Shown piece after piece: positions 32,007 to 40,670 of a DNA stretch of 64,000 nucleotides (position 1 is the stretch's first letter; each line of letters starts with the position of its first letter). Both the position numbers and the translations under genes were made by a program. The notes beneath the pieces were generated by a model that searched no databases, was not told the DNA's origin, and worked only from the letters and a program-made list of their open reading frames with translations. The stretch covers positions 1,302,001-1,366,000 of the forward strand of contig LT608311.1 in the NCBI GenBank assembly GCA_900095875.1. Direction: 5' to 3'. The stretch comes from Caecibacter massiliensis (lineage in GTDB: Bacteria; Bacillota; Negativicutes; Veillonellales; Megasphaeraceae).

Positions 32007-32768
32007 ATGAATCAATTCAAGGAAAAAATTCAAAAGGGAGAAGCATTACTGGGGACATTCATTGAACTGAATAATCCGGCTATTGCCCAGATTGCCGGGC
32101 TGGCAGGATATGATTTCGTCATTCTCGATGGAGAACACGGTGAAATCGCCGTTGAAGATGCAGCTAATCTGGCACGGGCAGCAAAACTGGCAGGGACTGC
32201 CGCTATTTTCCGCGTCAATACGAATGATCCGACCCTCATTGGCAAAGTACTCGATACAGGCGCTGACGGTGTAGAAATTCCGGAAATCGGCTCTGCTGAA
32301 GAAGCGGAACGGGCTATCAAAGGCGCAAAATTCACACCGGAAGGCGAACGGGGATGCAACCGCTTTGTCCATGCCGGCGAATATGGCCGCATGACAAGTG
32401 AACAGTTTTTTGGCCAGTCTAACGCCAATACCATTGTCGTGCTTCAGGTAGAAGGACAGGACGGAGCCAGAAATATTTCAGACATCCTGAAAGTCAAAGG
32501 CGTCGATGTCGTATTCATCGGGCCGTACGACCTTTCGGCATCTCTCGGCATTCCGGGACAGACGGAACATCCCAAGGTCCTGGCCCAGATTGATGAAATT
32601 TTGAAATTGGGCAAGGAAAACGGCGTAGCCATCGGTCTGTATGTAGACAGCATCGAATCGGCCATCAACTGGAAAAAGAGAGGCGTACAGTATCTGGCCC
32701 TCCAGACGGATACAGTCAGCCTGTATCAGCATTTCCAGGCCAATACAGATGCCTTCCACGCAGAATAA
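32007..32768 (+). CDS. HpcH/HpaI-family 2-keto-acid aldolase
   Basis: This 253-residue class II (metal-dependent) aldolase shows the family's active-site residues: DGEHGEI near the N-terminus, VEGQDGARN (metal Glu) and FIGPYDLSASLG (metal Asp). The family cleaves 4-hydroxy-2-ketoheptanedioate, 2-keto-3-deoxy-sugar acids or citramalyl-type substrates to pyruvate plus an aldehyde. The dehydratase and GntR genes next door favour a 2-keto-3-deoxy-sugar-acid substrate. GAGGAG 8 bases before ATG 32007 decides the start over the in-frame GTG at 31998. Confidence 0.88.
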   Translation: MNQFKEKIQKGEALLGTFIELNNPAIAQIAGLAGYDFVILDGEHGEIAVEDAANLARAAKLAGTAAIFRVNTNDPTLIGKVLDTGADGVEIPEIGSAEEAERAIKGAKFTPEGERGCNRFVHAGEYGRMTSEQFFGQSNANTIVVLQVEGQDGARNISDILKVKGVDVVFIGPYDLSASLGIPGQTEHPKVLAQIDEILKLGKENGVAIGLYVDSIESAINWKKRGVQYLALQTDTVSLYQHFQANTDAFHAE

Positions 32769-32791
32769 GACTATAGGTGCACACATATAAA

Positions 32792-32949
32792 AATGGGACT
32801 GTCTTCATGAGCTGCCCCCCAATTGTTAGACCTAACATCTAACGATTGGGGGGCAGCTCATAACTGAGTCCCTTTTTTAGAAGAGGCTATTATGTTATAG
32901 CCCCAAGGTCTAACTTTTTGGGGTCACATCATCGGGCAGTCCCATTTTT
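32792..32949. terminator. Aldolase terminator with an insertion in its loop
   Basis: AATGGGACTG (32792-32801) and CAGTCCCATT (32938-32947) with a following T run form the arms of a normal terminator, but they are separated by 136 bases that hold the hairpin element at 32808-32926. Confidence 0.6.
32808..32926. mobile_element. IS-end-like hairpin element in a terminator loop
   Basis: The left part is a near-perfect hairpin (ATGAGCTGCCCCCCAAT and GTTAGA, complementary to 32838-32861). The right end on the minus strand reads TGACCCCAAAAAGTTAGACC, an IS3-family-type terminus. Both ends share GTTAGACC with the element at 20146-20201. No transposase is present; target duplications are not obvious. 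Confidence 0.5.
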
Positions 32950-33039
32950 TTTATATAGTGGTTTGCCGGTGTGATACCGGTGACGTCCTTCTCCAGATTA
33001 GGCAATCTATGGTATGATAGGATAGTATAGGAGAGGAGG

Positions 33040-33129
33040 ATGGCTGTGAATATGATGCAGATGGGGATGCTGGTCGTCGTGGCTTTTGTCATTTTTGTCA
33101 TACTGGCATCTATGGGCGTGATACATTAA
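33040..33129 (+). CDS. 29-residue single-span membrane peptide
   Basis: GGAGAGGAGG is placed directly before ATG 33040, and the frame encodes MAVNMMQMGM followed by one hydrophobic helix (LVVVAFVIFVILASMGV) and ends IH. An extended -10 (TGGTATGAT, 33009-33017) precedes it. It lies 103 bases upstream of the DUF819 transporter and may be an accessory peptide of it. No homologue is recognised. Confidence 0.5.
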   Translation: MAVNMMQMGMLVVVAFVIFVILASMGVIH

Positions 33130-33232
33130 TATGCGAGGCAAATGAAAGAATAGAGGGTAGATAATTGGCGGAAATCGGGTATAATTTACCTATACCTCTG
33201 GTGGTAACAATTATCGGTAAGGGGGATTTTGT

Positions 33233-34444
33233 ATGGCAACTTTGGTGAGTTCGCAGAATACGTGGATGCTCATGACGATTATGTGTGGAGCCGTAGCGGT
33301 TTCCATCTATCTGGAACAAAAATATACCTGGGCTTCCCGGATTTCCGGTGCCGTCATCGCGCTGGTCATGGCCTTGGTTCTGGTTAATACGGGGATTATT
33401 CCTACGAGTGCGCCCCTTTATGACGATGTCGTCTGGGGCTATGCGGTGCCACTGGCTATCCCGCTCCTTCTGCTGCAGGCAAATCTGCAGAAAATATGGA
33501 GGGAAACGGGACGGCTGCTCTTTATTTTTTTGATCGGGTCTGTCGGTACGGTCTGTGGAGCCGTCCTGGGAACCTGGCTGTTGGGGCCGTTCGTACCGGG
33601 ACTCCCCAAAGTCGCGGCCATGATGACCGGTTCGTATATTGGCGGCGGCGTGAATTTTACGGCCCTGGCCGATGCATTCAAGGCTGGCGGTACTCTCGTT
33701 TCTTCGGCGACAGTTGCCGATAATCTCAATATGGCAGTCTATTTCCTGGTACTGCTGGCTATTGCCGGCAATGCCTTTTTCCGCCGGGTCTATACACATC
33801 CCCATATTGATGCCGTATTGCAGAACGGCGTATCGGAAGAAGGAAAGACGCTGGCTGCGGCCTACTGGGGGAGAAAAGATATTTCCCTCAAGGATATTGC
33901 CATTGATCTGGCCTACGCAGTCATTGTCGTAACGATTTCCAAACTGATTGCGGCAGGACTGGCCGGTATCATTCCAAAGGGAAACTGGTTCCTCGATATG
34001 TGCAATACCTTCTTTGGCAGTCAGTATGTGTGGATTACGGTCATTTCCATGGTGTATGCGACGTTTTTTGCCAAAAAGGCAGCTACTATGCATGGCGCTC
34101 AGGAAGTGGGTACTTATTTCATCTATCTCTTTTTCTTTGTTATCGGTGTGCCCGCATCGATTATGGAAATCCTGCGTAATGCACCGCTGTTGTTTGTCTT
34201 CTGTTTCCTCATGGTTGTCATCAATATGGCTTTCTGCTTTATCGGTGGCAAATTGTTCCATTTCGATCTGGAAGATATCATTCTGGCATCCAATGCCAAT
34301 ATCGGCGGGCCGACGACGGCTGCCGGTATGGCTATTTCCCAGGGGTGGACCCGGCTGGTCGGTCCTTCCATGCTGGTAGGTACCTTCGGCTACGTCATTG
34401 GCACCTACCTGGGTATTATCGTCGGCAGTTTGCTGGGAGCCTGA
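33233..34444 (+). CDS. DUF819-family membrane transporter (YjcL-like)
   Basis: This 403-residue integral membrane protein has about 11 hydrophobic segments. Family landmarks are GSYIGGGVNFTAL near 140-152, ATVADNLNMAVYF near 160 and LASNANIGGPTTAAGMA near 354-370, which are pseudo-repeats of the transport core. The family is poorly characterised and related to sodium/organic anion carriers. It lies downstream of the sugar-acid module and may import its substrate, but has its own start and terminator. RBS AAGGGGGA precedes the ATG. Confidence 0.85.
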   Translation: MATLVSSQNTWMLMTIMCGAVAVSIYLEQKYTWASRISGAVIALVMALVLVNTGIIPTSAPLYDDVVWGYAVPLAIPLLLLQANLQKIWRETGRLLFIFLIGSVGTVCGAVLGTWLLGPFVPGLPKVAAMMTGSYIGGGVNFTALADAFKAGGTLVSSATVADNLNMAVYFLVLLAIAGNAFFRRVYTHPHIDAVLQNGVSEEGKTLAAAYWGRKDISLKDIAIDLAYAVIVVTISKLIAAGLAGIIPKGNWFLDMCNTFFGSQYVWITVISMVYATFFAKKAATMHGAQEVGTYFIYLFFFVIGVPASIMEILRNAPLLFVFCFLMVVINMAFCFIGGKLFHFDLEDIILASNANIGGPTTAAGMAISQGWTRLVGPSMLVGTFGYVIGTYLGIIVGSLLGA

Positions 34445-34460
34445 TTACGAAAAATTTGTT

Positions 34461-34516
34461 AAAACGGAGTTGTACTAAGATGAACGTCAGTTTATTTTCG
34501 TACGGCTCCGTTTTTG
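34461..34516 (+). terminator. Terminator after DUF819
   Basis: AAAACGGAG (34461-34469) pairs with CTCCGTTTT (34506-34514), with an inner GTAC/GTAC pair and a T run. Confidence 0.8.
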
Positions 34517-34602
34517 TTATATGATATTGACAAAAATGAACACTTTTTCTTGCTCATGAGGTATAATAAACATATATACAGTGAATAAGGAGGCGCGGAT
34601 TC

Positions 34603-35508
34603 ATGAATATTGAACGATATCGTGTCAAAGAAGGTGAAAAGGTAGACCTCAGCCAGTATGCCACGGCGTGTGACGTAGACATTGACAAGAAAAAGGTAAA
34701 AAAAGAGTGGATGCCCCGCGTGATGGAAGAACTGAACGGATGGCAGGAAAAGCTGTATGCCGATAACCATTATGGAGTCCTCATTGTATTGCAGGCTATG
34801 GATGCAGCAGGAAAAGATGGTACGGTCAAACATGTCTTTGCCCAGCTGGATCCGGCAGGTGTACATGTGACCAGTTTCAAACAGCCCAGTGTCGAAGAAA
34901 AAGATCACGACTATATGTGGCGGATTAATAAAGCCCTGCCCAGCCGCGGTGAAATAGGTATATTTAATCGTTCCCACTATGAAGATGTCGTCGTGACTCA
35001 TATCCACAACCTGATCAAGAGTGACGGCATGCCGGAAAAATTGATTGGCAAGGATATATGGGAACGCCGCTACCGCCAGATTAGGGACTGGGAACGGTAT
35101 TTGGCGGAAAATGGATTTCCTATGGTCAAGATTTTCCTTCACGTGTCCAAGGATGAACAGAAAAAACGCCTCATAGACCGGATCGTGACTAAACAGAAGA
35201 ACTGGAAATTTTCCATGTCCGATATCAACGAACGGAAATATTGGAACCGCTACCAGAAAATATACGGGGAAGTCCTGAGTGCAACATCGACTAAGTATGC
35301 GCCGTGGTATATTGTACCGGCTGATGATAAATGGTATACCCGGTACGTCGTAGCTCAGATTGTCCTGGAAAAGCTGCGGGCTATCAAACCGGATTTTCCC
35401 AAACTGGCGCCGGAGGTGGAAAAACAGCTGGCACAATTCCGCATGCTGCTCAAGGAAGTCAACCTGGACGATCTTAAAAATATCAAGACTATTATTGAAA
35501 AGAAATAA
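34603..35508 (+). CDS. ppk2: Polyphosphate kinase 2 family (PPK2) nucleotide phosphotransferase
   Basis: This 301-residue cytoplasmic kinase has the PPK2 Walker A MDAAGKDG at 66-73, the lid and Walker B segment GEIGIFNRSHYEDV (about 124-137) and basic residues for polyphosphate binding (ERRYRQIRDWERYL). PPK2 enzymes use polyphosphate to phosphorylate AMP, ADP or GDP. The length and single domain fit class I or III, the latter able to raise AMP to ATP. A TATAAT lies at 34562-34567. It is monocistronic with RBS AGGAGG. Confidence 0.93.
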   Translation: MNIERYRVKEGEKVDLSQYATACDVDIDKKKVKKEWMPRVMEELNGWQEKLYADNHYGVLIVLQAMDAAGKDGTVKHVFAQLDPAGVHVTSFKQPSVEEKDHDYMWRINKALPSRGEIGIFNRSHYEDVVVTHIHNLIKSDGMPEKLIGKDIWERRYRQIRDWERYLAENGFPMVKIFLHVSKDEQKKRLIDRIVTKQKNWKFSMSDINERKYWNRYQKIYGEVLSATSTKYAPWYIVPADDKWYTRYVVAQIVLEKLRAIKPDFPKLAPEVEKQLAQFRMLLKEVNLDDLKNIKTIIEKK

Positions 35509-35581
35509 AATAGTAGTCATGACAGAAATACGAAATAATCATGTATACAAGATGTTTTTCTCATGAGTAAAGCGTTTGACC

Positions 35582-35611
35582 TTGACTTATTTTTCACAAA
35601 TTTCGTATAAT
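35582..35611 (+). promoter_or_regulatory. Sigma-70 promoter of the complete CoA-transferase gene
   Basis: TTGACT (35582-35587), 18 bases, TATAAT (35606-35611). The 130-base leader ends with a small TCCGG/CCGGA hairpin followed by GGGTTTTT (35702-35725). Confidence 0.7.
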
Positions 35612-35747
35612 AAAAAAGAACAAAACTTCTTTATTTATCTTAATAAATTTATGGGTAACAGGAACCTGATACCGCTGGACAGGGATGCATCGGCGGATTT
35701 ATCCGGCATGACCGGACGGGTTTTTGCATAAGGAGGTAACAACAGAT

Positions 35748-37106
35748 ATGTACAAACTTTCACAAATTGCAGAAGAGTACCAAAAGAAACTCGTGACGCC
35801 GCAGGAAGCGGCAGCTGTCGTCAAAAGCGGAGACCGTGTATCGTACGGCCTTGGCTGTTCGGCACCGTATGATACGGATAAAGCGCTGGCCGACCATATC
35901 AATAAGGATGGCTTGAAAGATGTGGAAATCATCGATGCGACGCTGATTCAGGATCATCCGTTCTTTACCTATACGGAAACGGAATCCAACGATCAGGTCC
36001 GTTTCGTATCGGGCCATTTCAATGGATTCGACCGCAAGATGAATAAAGCCGGCCGCTGCTGGTTCATGCCGCTCCTCTTTAATGAACTGCCGAAATACTG
36101 GAGCCATAAAAAAGTGGATGTCGCCATTTTCCAGGTACATCCGATGGATAAATGGGGCAACTTCAATCTGGGGCCTCAGGTAGCCGATTTAAGGGGCATT
36201 CTCAAATCGGCGGATAAGGTCATCGTAGAAGTCAATCAGAAAATGCCGAAGGCACTGGGCTATGAAACGGAACTGAATATTGCCGATGTCGATTTCATCG
36301 TCGAAGGGTCCAACCCGGATATGCCGATTGTCCCGAATAAACCGTCGACCCCGGTCGATGATAAAATTGCCAACTTCGTCGTACCGATGATCAAAGATGG
36401 CAGTACGCTGCAGCTCGGTATCGGCGGGATTCCGTCCGCTATTGGCCATAAACTGGCAGAATCGGATGTCAAAGACCTGAGCGGTCATACGGAAATGCTG
36501 GTAGATCCCTATGTCGAATTGTACGAAGCCGGGAAAATTACCGGTAAAAAGAATCGCGACAGAGGTAAAATCATGTATACCTTCGCCGGTGGCACACAGC
36601 GTCTGTATGATTTTATCGATGACAACCAGATCGTGTTCAATGCACCGGTCAACTATGTCAACAATATCAATGTCGTTGCCAGCATTGACAACTTTGTTTC
36701 TATCAACAGCTGCATCAACCTTGACCTTTATGGTCAGGTCTGCGCCGAATCGGCAGGTTACCGCCATATCAGTGGTACCGGCGGTGCGCTGGACTTCGCA
36801 CAGGGAGCCTATCTTTCCGAAGGTGGCCAGGGCTTCATCTGCGTCCATTCGACGCGTAAACTGAAAGATGGCAGTCTGGAATCGCTGATCCGCCCGACTC
36901 TGACTCCGGGATCTGTCGTCACGACACCGCGTTCGGCCGTTCACTACATCGTTACCGAATACGGCGTAGCCCTCCTCAAAGGCCAGTCCACATGGCAGCG
37001 GGCAGAAGCGCTGATTAATATTGCTCATCCTGATTTCCGGGAAGAACTCATTAAAGAAGCAGAAAAAATGGGCATCTGGACGAAGACGAGCAAGACAGAA
37101 TACTGA
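35748..37106 (+). CDS. Butyryl-CoA:acetate-type CoA-transferase (acetyl-CoA hydrolase/transferase family)
   Basis: This 452-residue enzyme has both family domains: an N-terminal half with SGDRVSYGLGCSAP and HPMDKWGNFNLG, and a C-terminal half with LQLGIGGIPSAIG (CoA loop), LYGQVCAESAG (catalytic Glu) and HISGTGGALDF. It swaps CoA between acyl-CoA and acetate, a step that releases butyrate, propionate or similar end products in this kind of fermenter. AAGGAGG at 35730 and the ATG at 35748 define the start. It has a sigma-70 promoter, unlike the suspected sigma-54 setting of its paralogue at the window start. Confidence 0.93.
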   Translation: MYKLSQIAEEYQKKLVTPQEAAAVVKSGDRVSYGLGCSAPYDTDKALADHINKDGLKDVEIIDATLIQDHPFFTYTETESNDQVRFVSGHFNGFDRKMNKAGRCWFMPLLFNELPKYWSHKKVDVAIFQVHPMDKWGNFNLGPQVADLRGILKSADKVIVEVNQKMPKALGYETELNIADVDFIVEGSNPDMPIVPNKPSTPVDDKIANFVVPMIKDGSTLQLGIGGIPSAIGHKLAESDVKDLSGHTEMLVDPYVELYEAGKITGKKNRDRGKIMYTFAGGTQRLYDFIDDNQIVFNAPVNYVNNINVVASIDNFVSINSCINLDLYGQVCAESAGYRHISGTGGALDFAQGAYLSEGGQGFICVHSTRKLKDGSLESLIRPTLTPGSVVTTPRSAVHYIVTEYGVALLKGQSTWQRAEALINIAHPDFREELIKEAEKMGIWTKTSKTEY

Positions 37107-37133
37107 TCCTGATACGGATATTTGCATAAAGAC

Positions 37134-37182
37134 GGGGCCGCATCCCATGGGTATACACTCATGGGATGCGGCCCCACTTTTT
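37134..37182. terminator. Terminator between CoA-transferase and ilvD
   Basis: GGGGCCGCATCCCATG (37134-37149) pairs perfectly with CATGGGATGCGGCCCC (37160-37175), followed by ACTTTTT; it lies between convergent units. Confidence 0.9.
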
Positions 37183-37191
37183 GTTTCTCTT

Positions 37192-38844
37192 TTATTTCAG
37201 TACGGCACCCGTATTGGCCGATGTGACCAGCCGGGCATAACGGGACAGGTAGCCTGTTTTGACTTTCGGTTCCGGTTGTTTCCAGGCCGCTTTGCGGGCG
37301 GCCAGTTCTTCATCGCTGACGCAGAGTTCCAGCTTGCGTTGTGGGATGTCGATGGAAATGATATCCCCGTCGTGGATGAGGGCGATAGGGCCGCCTTCCA
37401 TGGCTTCCGGTGAAATATGGCCGATGCAGGCTCCGCGACTGGCACCGCTGAAACGGCCGTCTGTCAGAAGGGCGACTTTAAGCCCCATGCCGGTGATGAC
37501 GGCTGTCGGGTTGAGCATTTCTCTCATGCCCGGCCCGCCCTTAGGCCCTTCATAGCGGATGACGACCACATCTCCTTCGTGGATTTTACCGCCGATGATG
37601 GCTTCGATGGCATCTTCTTCGGCATCAAAACAGCGTGCCGTTCCTTTGTAGACGAGGAGATCCCGGTCTACGGCGCTTTCCTTGATGACCGAGCCGTCGG
37701 GAGCCAGATTACCCGTCAGGATAGCGATGCCGCCTTTATGCATATAGGCGTTTTCCACACCGTGGATGACTTCATGGTTCAGGATTTCTGCATGTTCGAT
37801 GCGGCTGGCAATGGTGCCGGTGACCGTCTGCGCTCCCGTATGGATGAGTCCCAGTTTGGTCAGTTCCTTCATGACGGCGCTGATACCGCCGGCTTCATCC
37901 AGGTCCTGCATATGGTACGTACCGCCCGGGCTCATCTTCGTGATATAAGCTGATTTACGGCTGATTTCATCGAACACGCGGAGCGGCAGGTCTACACCCG
38001 CTTCGTGGGCGATGGCGGGCAGGTGGAGCGCCGTGTTGGTCGAACCGCCAATGGCCATATCGACGGCGATGGCATTTTCAAAGGCTTCGCGGGTCATAAT
38101 GTCGCGGGGGCGTATATCGCGGCGCACGAGATCCATGATGACTTCGCCGGCTTTTTTGGCCAGCATGCGGCGCCGTCCGAAATAGGCAGCCGGAATCGTG
38201 CCGTTGCCGGGAAGACCCATGCCCAGTACTTCTGTAAGGCAGTTCATGGTATTGGCTGTGAACAGACCGGCACAGGAGCCACAACCCGGACAGGCCCGTT
38301 CTTCCATGTCTTCCAGCTCGTCTGGCGTAATCTGGCCCGATTCCACTTTACCGGCGGCTTCGAACATGGTGCTGACGCTGATATCGCGTCCCTGGTAACG
38401 GCCAGCCAGCATAGGTCCTCCGCTGACGACGACGGCAGGAATATTCAGGCGGCCGGCAGCCATGAGCATAGCCGGTACGATTTTATCGCAGTTGGGAATG
38501 AGGACCAATCCGTCGAAGGCGTGGGCGGTGGCTACGGCTTCGATGGAATCACAAATCAGTTCACGGCTGGACAGGGAAAATTTCATGCCGTCATGGCCCA
38601 TGGCGATGCCATCACAGACGCCGATGGCGGGAAATTCAATCGGCGTGCCTCCGGCCGCGGCTACGCCGAGTTTGACGGCCTGGGCGATTTCCCGGAGATG
38701 GATATGGCCGGGGATGATTTCGTTAAACGCGTTAACGACGCCGATCAGCGGTTTGGACAAGTCTTCATTGGAATAGCCCATGGCATGGAATAACGTACGA
38801 TGAGCCGTACGGGTACTGCCTTTTTTTACGATATCACTACGCAT
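37192..38844 (-). CDS. ilvD: Dihydroxy-acid dehydratase
   Basis: This 550-residue Fe-S enzyme of valine/isoleucine synthesis converts dihydroxy-acids to 2-keto acids. Cluster cysteines are Cys119 ([11 protein letters not shown]) and Cys191 in [25 protein letters not shown] at the first site marks the oxygen-labile [4Fe-4S] type. It is the last gene of the T-box-controlled ilv operon, after the DUF815 ATPase gene (47-base gap). RBS AAAGGAGG is strong. The sequence differs clearly from the dehydratase at 29190. Confidence 0.95.
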   Translation of the reverse strand: MRSDIVKKGSTRTAHRTLFHAMGYSNEDLSKPLIGVVNAFNEIIPGHIHLREIAQAVKLGVAAAGGTPIEFPAIGVCDGIAMGHDGMKFSLSSRELICDSIEAVATAHAFDGLVLIPNCDKIVPAMLMAAGRLNIPAVVVSGGPMLAGRYQGRDISVSTMFEAAGKVESGQITPDELEDMEERACPGCGSCAGLFTANTMNCLTEVLGMGLPGNGTIPAAYFGRRRMLAKKAGEVIMDLVRRDIRPRDIMTREAFENAIAVDMAIGGSTNTALHLPAIAHEAGVDLPLRVFDEISRKSAYITKMSPGGTYHMQDLDEAGGISAVMKELTKLGLIHTGAQTVTGTIASRIEHAEILNHEVIHGVENAYMHKGGIAILTGNLAPDGSVIKESAVDRDLLVYKGTARCFDAEEDAIEAIIGGKIHEGDVVVIRYEGPKGGPGMREMLNPTAVITGMGLKVALLTDGRFSGASRGACIGHISPEAMEGGPIALIHDGDIISIDIPQRKLELCVSDEELAARKAAWKQPEPKVKTGYLSRYARLVTSANTGAVLK

Positions 38845-38891
38845 AAGGTACCTCCTTTATGAGTATATGCATTATATCTAATATATGATAG

Positions 38892-40151
38892 TCAGGCATT
38901 GCGTGTCGCAGCCTGTTTTAGTCCTTGCTGTCCCAGATACCAGGTGACGAACTGATGGGCGATGCGGCCGTTGCGTCCGGAATGCTCGTGCTCCCAGCGT
39001 ACGCCGAGAATCCGCAGTGTTTCTTTATCGAGAGAAATGCCGGATTTTTCCAGTTCATGGCCAATCATAGCCAGATATTCGTCCTGGGTGGGCTGGGTAT
39101 AATGCAGGATGAGGCCGAACCGGTCTGACAGGGAGATAGATTCGTTGGCACTGTCCTGCATGTAGATATCATCGATCTGGTCGCTGCGGTCCTGCCAGGA
39201 TTCCCGCAGGAGATGGCGGCGGTTGCTGGTCGCGTAAATGAGGACATTGTCCGGCTGGGGTGTCACCCCGCCGTCGATGACCGATTTCAGGTATTTGTAC
39301 TCCGTTTCCCCTTCGTCAAAGGACAAGTCGTCGAAAAAGAGGATGAATTTCAGATTTTTACTGGCACATAGCCGTTCCATAACGGCTGACAGCTGCGATA
39401 ACTGGCCACGGGCAATTTGTACCAGGCGCAGTCCACTGTCCCGGTAACGGCTTACCAGTGCTTTGACGGCGGTCGATTTGCCTGTGCCGCGTGCCCCTGC
39501 AAGGAGTACGTTGTTGGCCCGGTGACCGGCGATAAATGCCTGTGTGTTGGCTAGCAGCTTTTCTTTCTGCCGCTGGTAGGCAATGAGGTCGTCCCAGTCA
39601 TATACGGGAAAATCGCGGATTCCCGTAAGGCGGCCTGATGAAGAAAGGCGGAATGCCGTAAACCGGGCCAGAGAACCACTGCCATGGGTCTTATAATGGT
39701 CTAACAGTATCTGTGCTGCCCATCCGGGAGATTCTGCCTGTATGAGTGCTTTCATCAGATCATCCCGTTCATGAGAGCGGATTGGGACAGCCGGCACATA
39801 GGAAGACAGAAAGTCACGACCGGTGAGTTCCCGTGTATCGATGCGCAGCCAGGGCAGTAATACAGCCATATCCGAGGCCAGGGCCGCCATGAGGCCGGGG
39901 CCGTACGTACCATTCTGTTCCAGCGTCCGCGAGGCCGTATTGTCGCCCCAGATGAGCTGATAGGTCAGATAGGCTGGCAGCAGGTTTCCTGAAAGTCCCA
40001 GTTGTTCAGCTTTTTCAATGAGCTGGGCAGCCAGACGGGATTGCAGGCTCTCTGATTCCGGGGATTGCTGCAGGGACTGCAGTGTCTGGATGAGAGAATC
40101 TGTCAGCAAGTCACGACAGACGAGGAGTTGTTGCAAATCGGGACAAATCAT
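38892..40151 (-). CDS. DUF815-family AAA+ ATPase
   Basis: This 419-residue protein has a helical N-terminal half of about 190 residues and a C-terminal P-loop ATPase: Walker A GARGTGKST near 220-228, Walker B FILFFDDLSF near 270-279, a sensor-1 like VLIYATSNRRHL and sensor-2 region. DUF815 ATPases are widespread in Firmicutes and their targets are unknown. It sits between ilvN (12-base gap) and ilvD, so it is co-transcribed with branched-chain amino-acid synthesis. A chaperone or assembly role for one of those enzymes is only speculation. Confidence 0.88.
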   Translation of the reverse strand: MICPDLQQLLVCRDLLTDSLIQTLQSLQQSPESESLQSRLAAQLIEKAEQLGLSGNLLPAYLTYQLIWGDNTASRTLEQNGTYGPGLMAALASDMAVLLPWLRIDTRELTGRDFLSSYVPAVPIRSHERDDLMKALIQAESPGWAAQILLDHYKTHGSGSLARFTAFRLSSSGRLTGIRDFPVYDWDDLIAYQRQKEKLLANTQAFIAGHRANNVLLAGARGTGKSTAVKALVSRYRDSGLRLVQIARGQLSQLSAVMERLCASKNLKFILFFDDLSFDEGETEYKYLKSVIDGGVTPQPDNVLIYATSNRRHLLRESWQDRSDQIDDIYMQDSANESISLSDRFGLILHYTQPTQDEYLAMIGHELEKSGISLDKETLRILGVRWEHEHSGRNGRIAHQFVTWYLGQQGLKQAATRNA

Positions 40152-40163
40152 AATGTCTCCTTC

Positions 40164-40670
40164 CTACGTTTCCATATGCTTGACCGCATCTTTTCCGCGT
40201 GACAGGCTGATAGAACCAGTGCGGGCGATTTCCAGTATTTCATAATACTGCAGCATATTCAGCATGGCATCGATATGATCCTCCCGGCCGGCGAGACGGA
40301 AAATCAGGGATTGTTTGTCCACGTCTACGATTTTGGCATGGAACAGTTCCGCCAGATTACTCAGTTCAATCCGGTCTTTCGCCGTGATGTACCGGATTTT
40401 AATCAGGGCCAGGTCATAGCTGACGAATGGCTTGTCATCGAGAATGACGATTTTGATGACATTGATTAGTTTGGCCAGCTGGTTGACGGCCTGATCCAGT
40501 TCCCAGTGATCTTTTACTTCTACGATGATATTGATGCGCGTAATATCGGCGTCTTCGGTATAGCCGGCATTGATAGCTTCGATGTTGATGCCACGGCGGC
40601 TGATGAGGCCGGCGACATGGGTCAGGACGCCAGGTTTATTATCTACGAGCAGAGCCAGATGTTGTCTCAT
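40164..40670 (-). CDS. ilvN: Acetolactate synthase small (regulatory) subunit
   Basis: This 168-residue subunit begins with the ACT domain that binds valine (LLVDNKPGVLTHVAGLISRR, then GINIEAINAG) and continues with the second ferredoxin-like regulatory domain. It stimulates IlvB and confers feedback inhibition. The start overlaps the ilvB stop by 4 bases, giving coupled synthesis of the two subunits. Confidence 0.95.
   Translation of the reverse strand: MRQHLALLVDNKPGVLTHVAGLISRRGINIEAINAGYTEDADITRINIIVEVKDHWELDQAVNQLAKLINVIKIVILDDKPFVSYDLALIKIRYITAKDRIELSNLAELFHAKIVDVDKQSLIFRLAGREDHIDAMLNMLQYYEILEIARTGSISLSRGKDAVKHMET

Noticed and set aside
32803-32931. Target-site duplication for the 32808-32926 element
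   Set aside because: Flanking CTTCA and CATCA are not identical, so no duplication can be claimed.
33110-34261. 383-codon antisense frame opposite DUF819
   Set aside because: Low-complexity, His/Gln/Asn-rich translation typical of the reverse of a membrane-protein gene.
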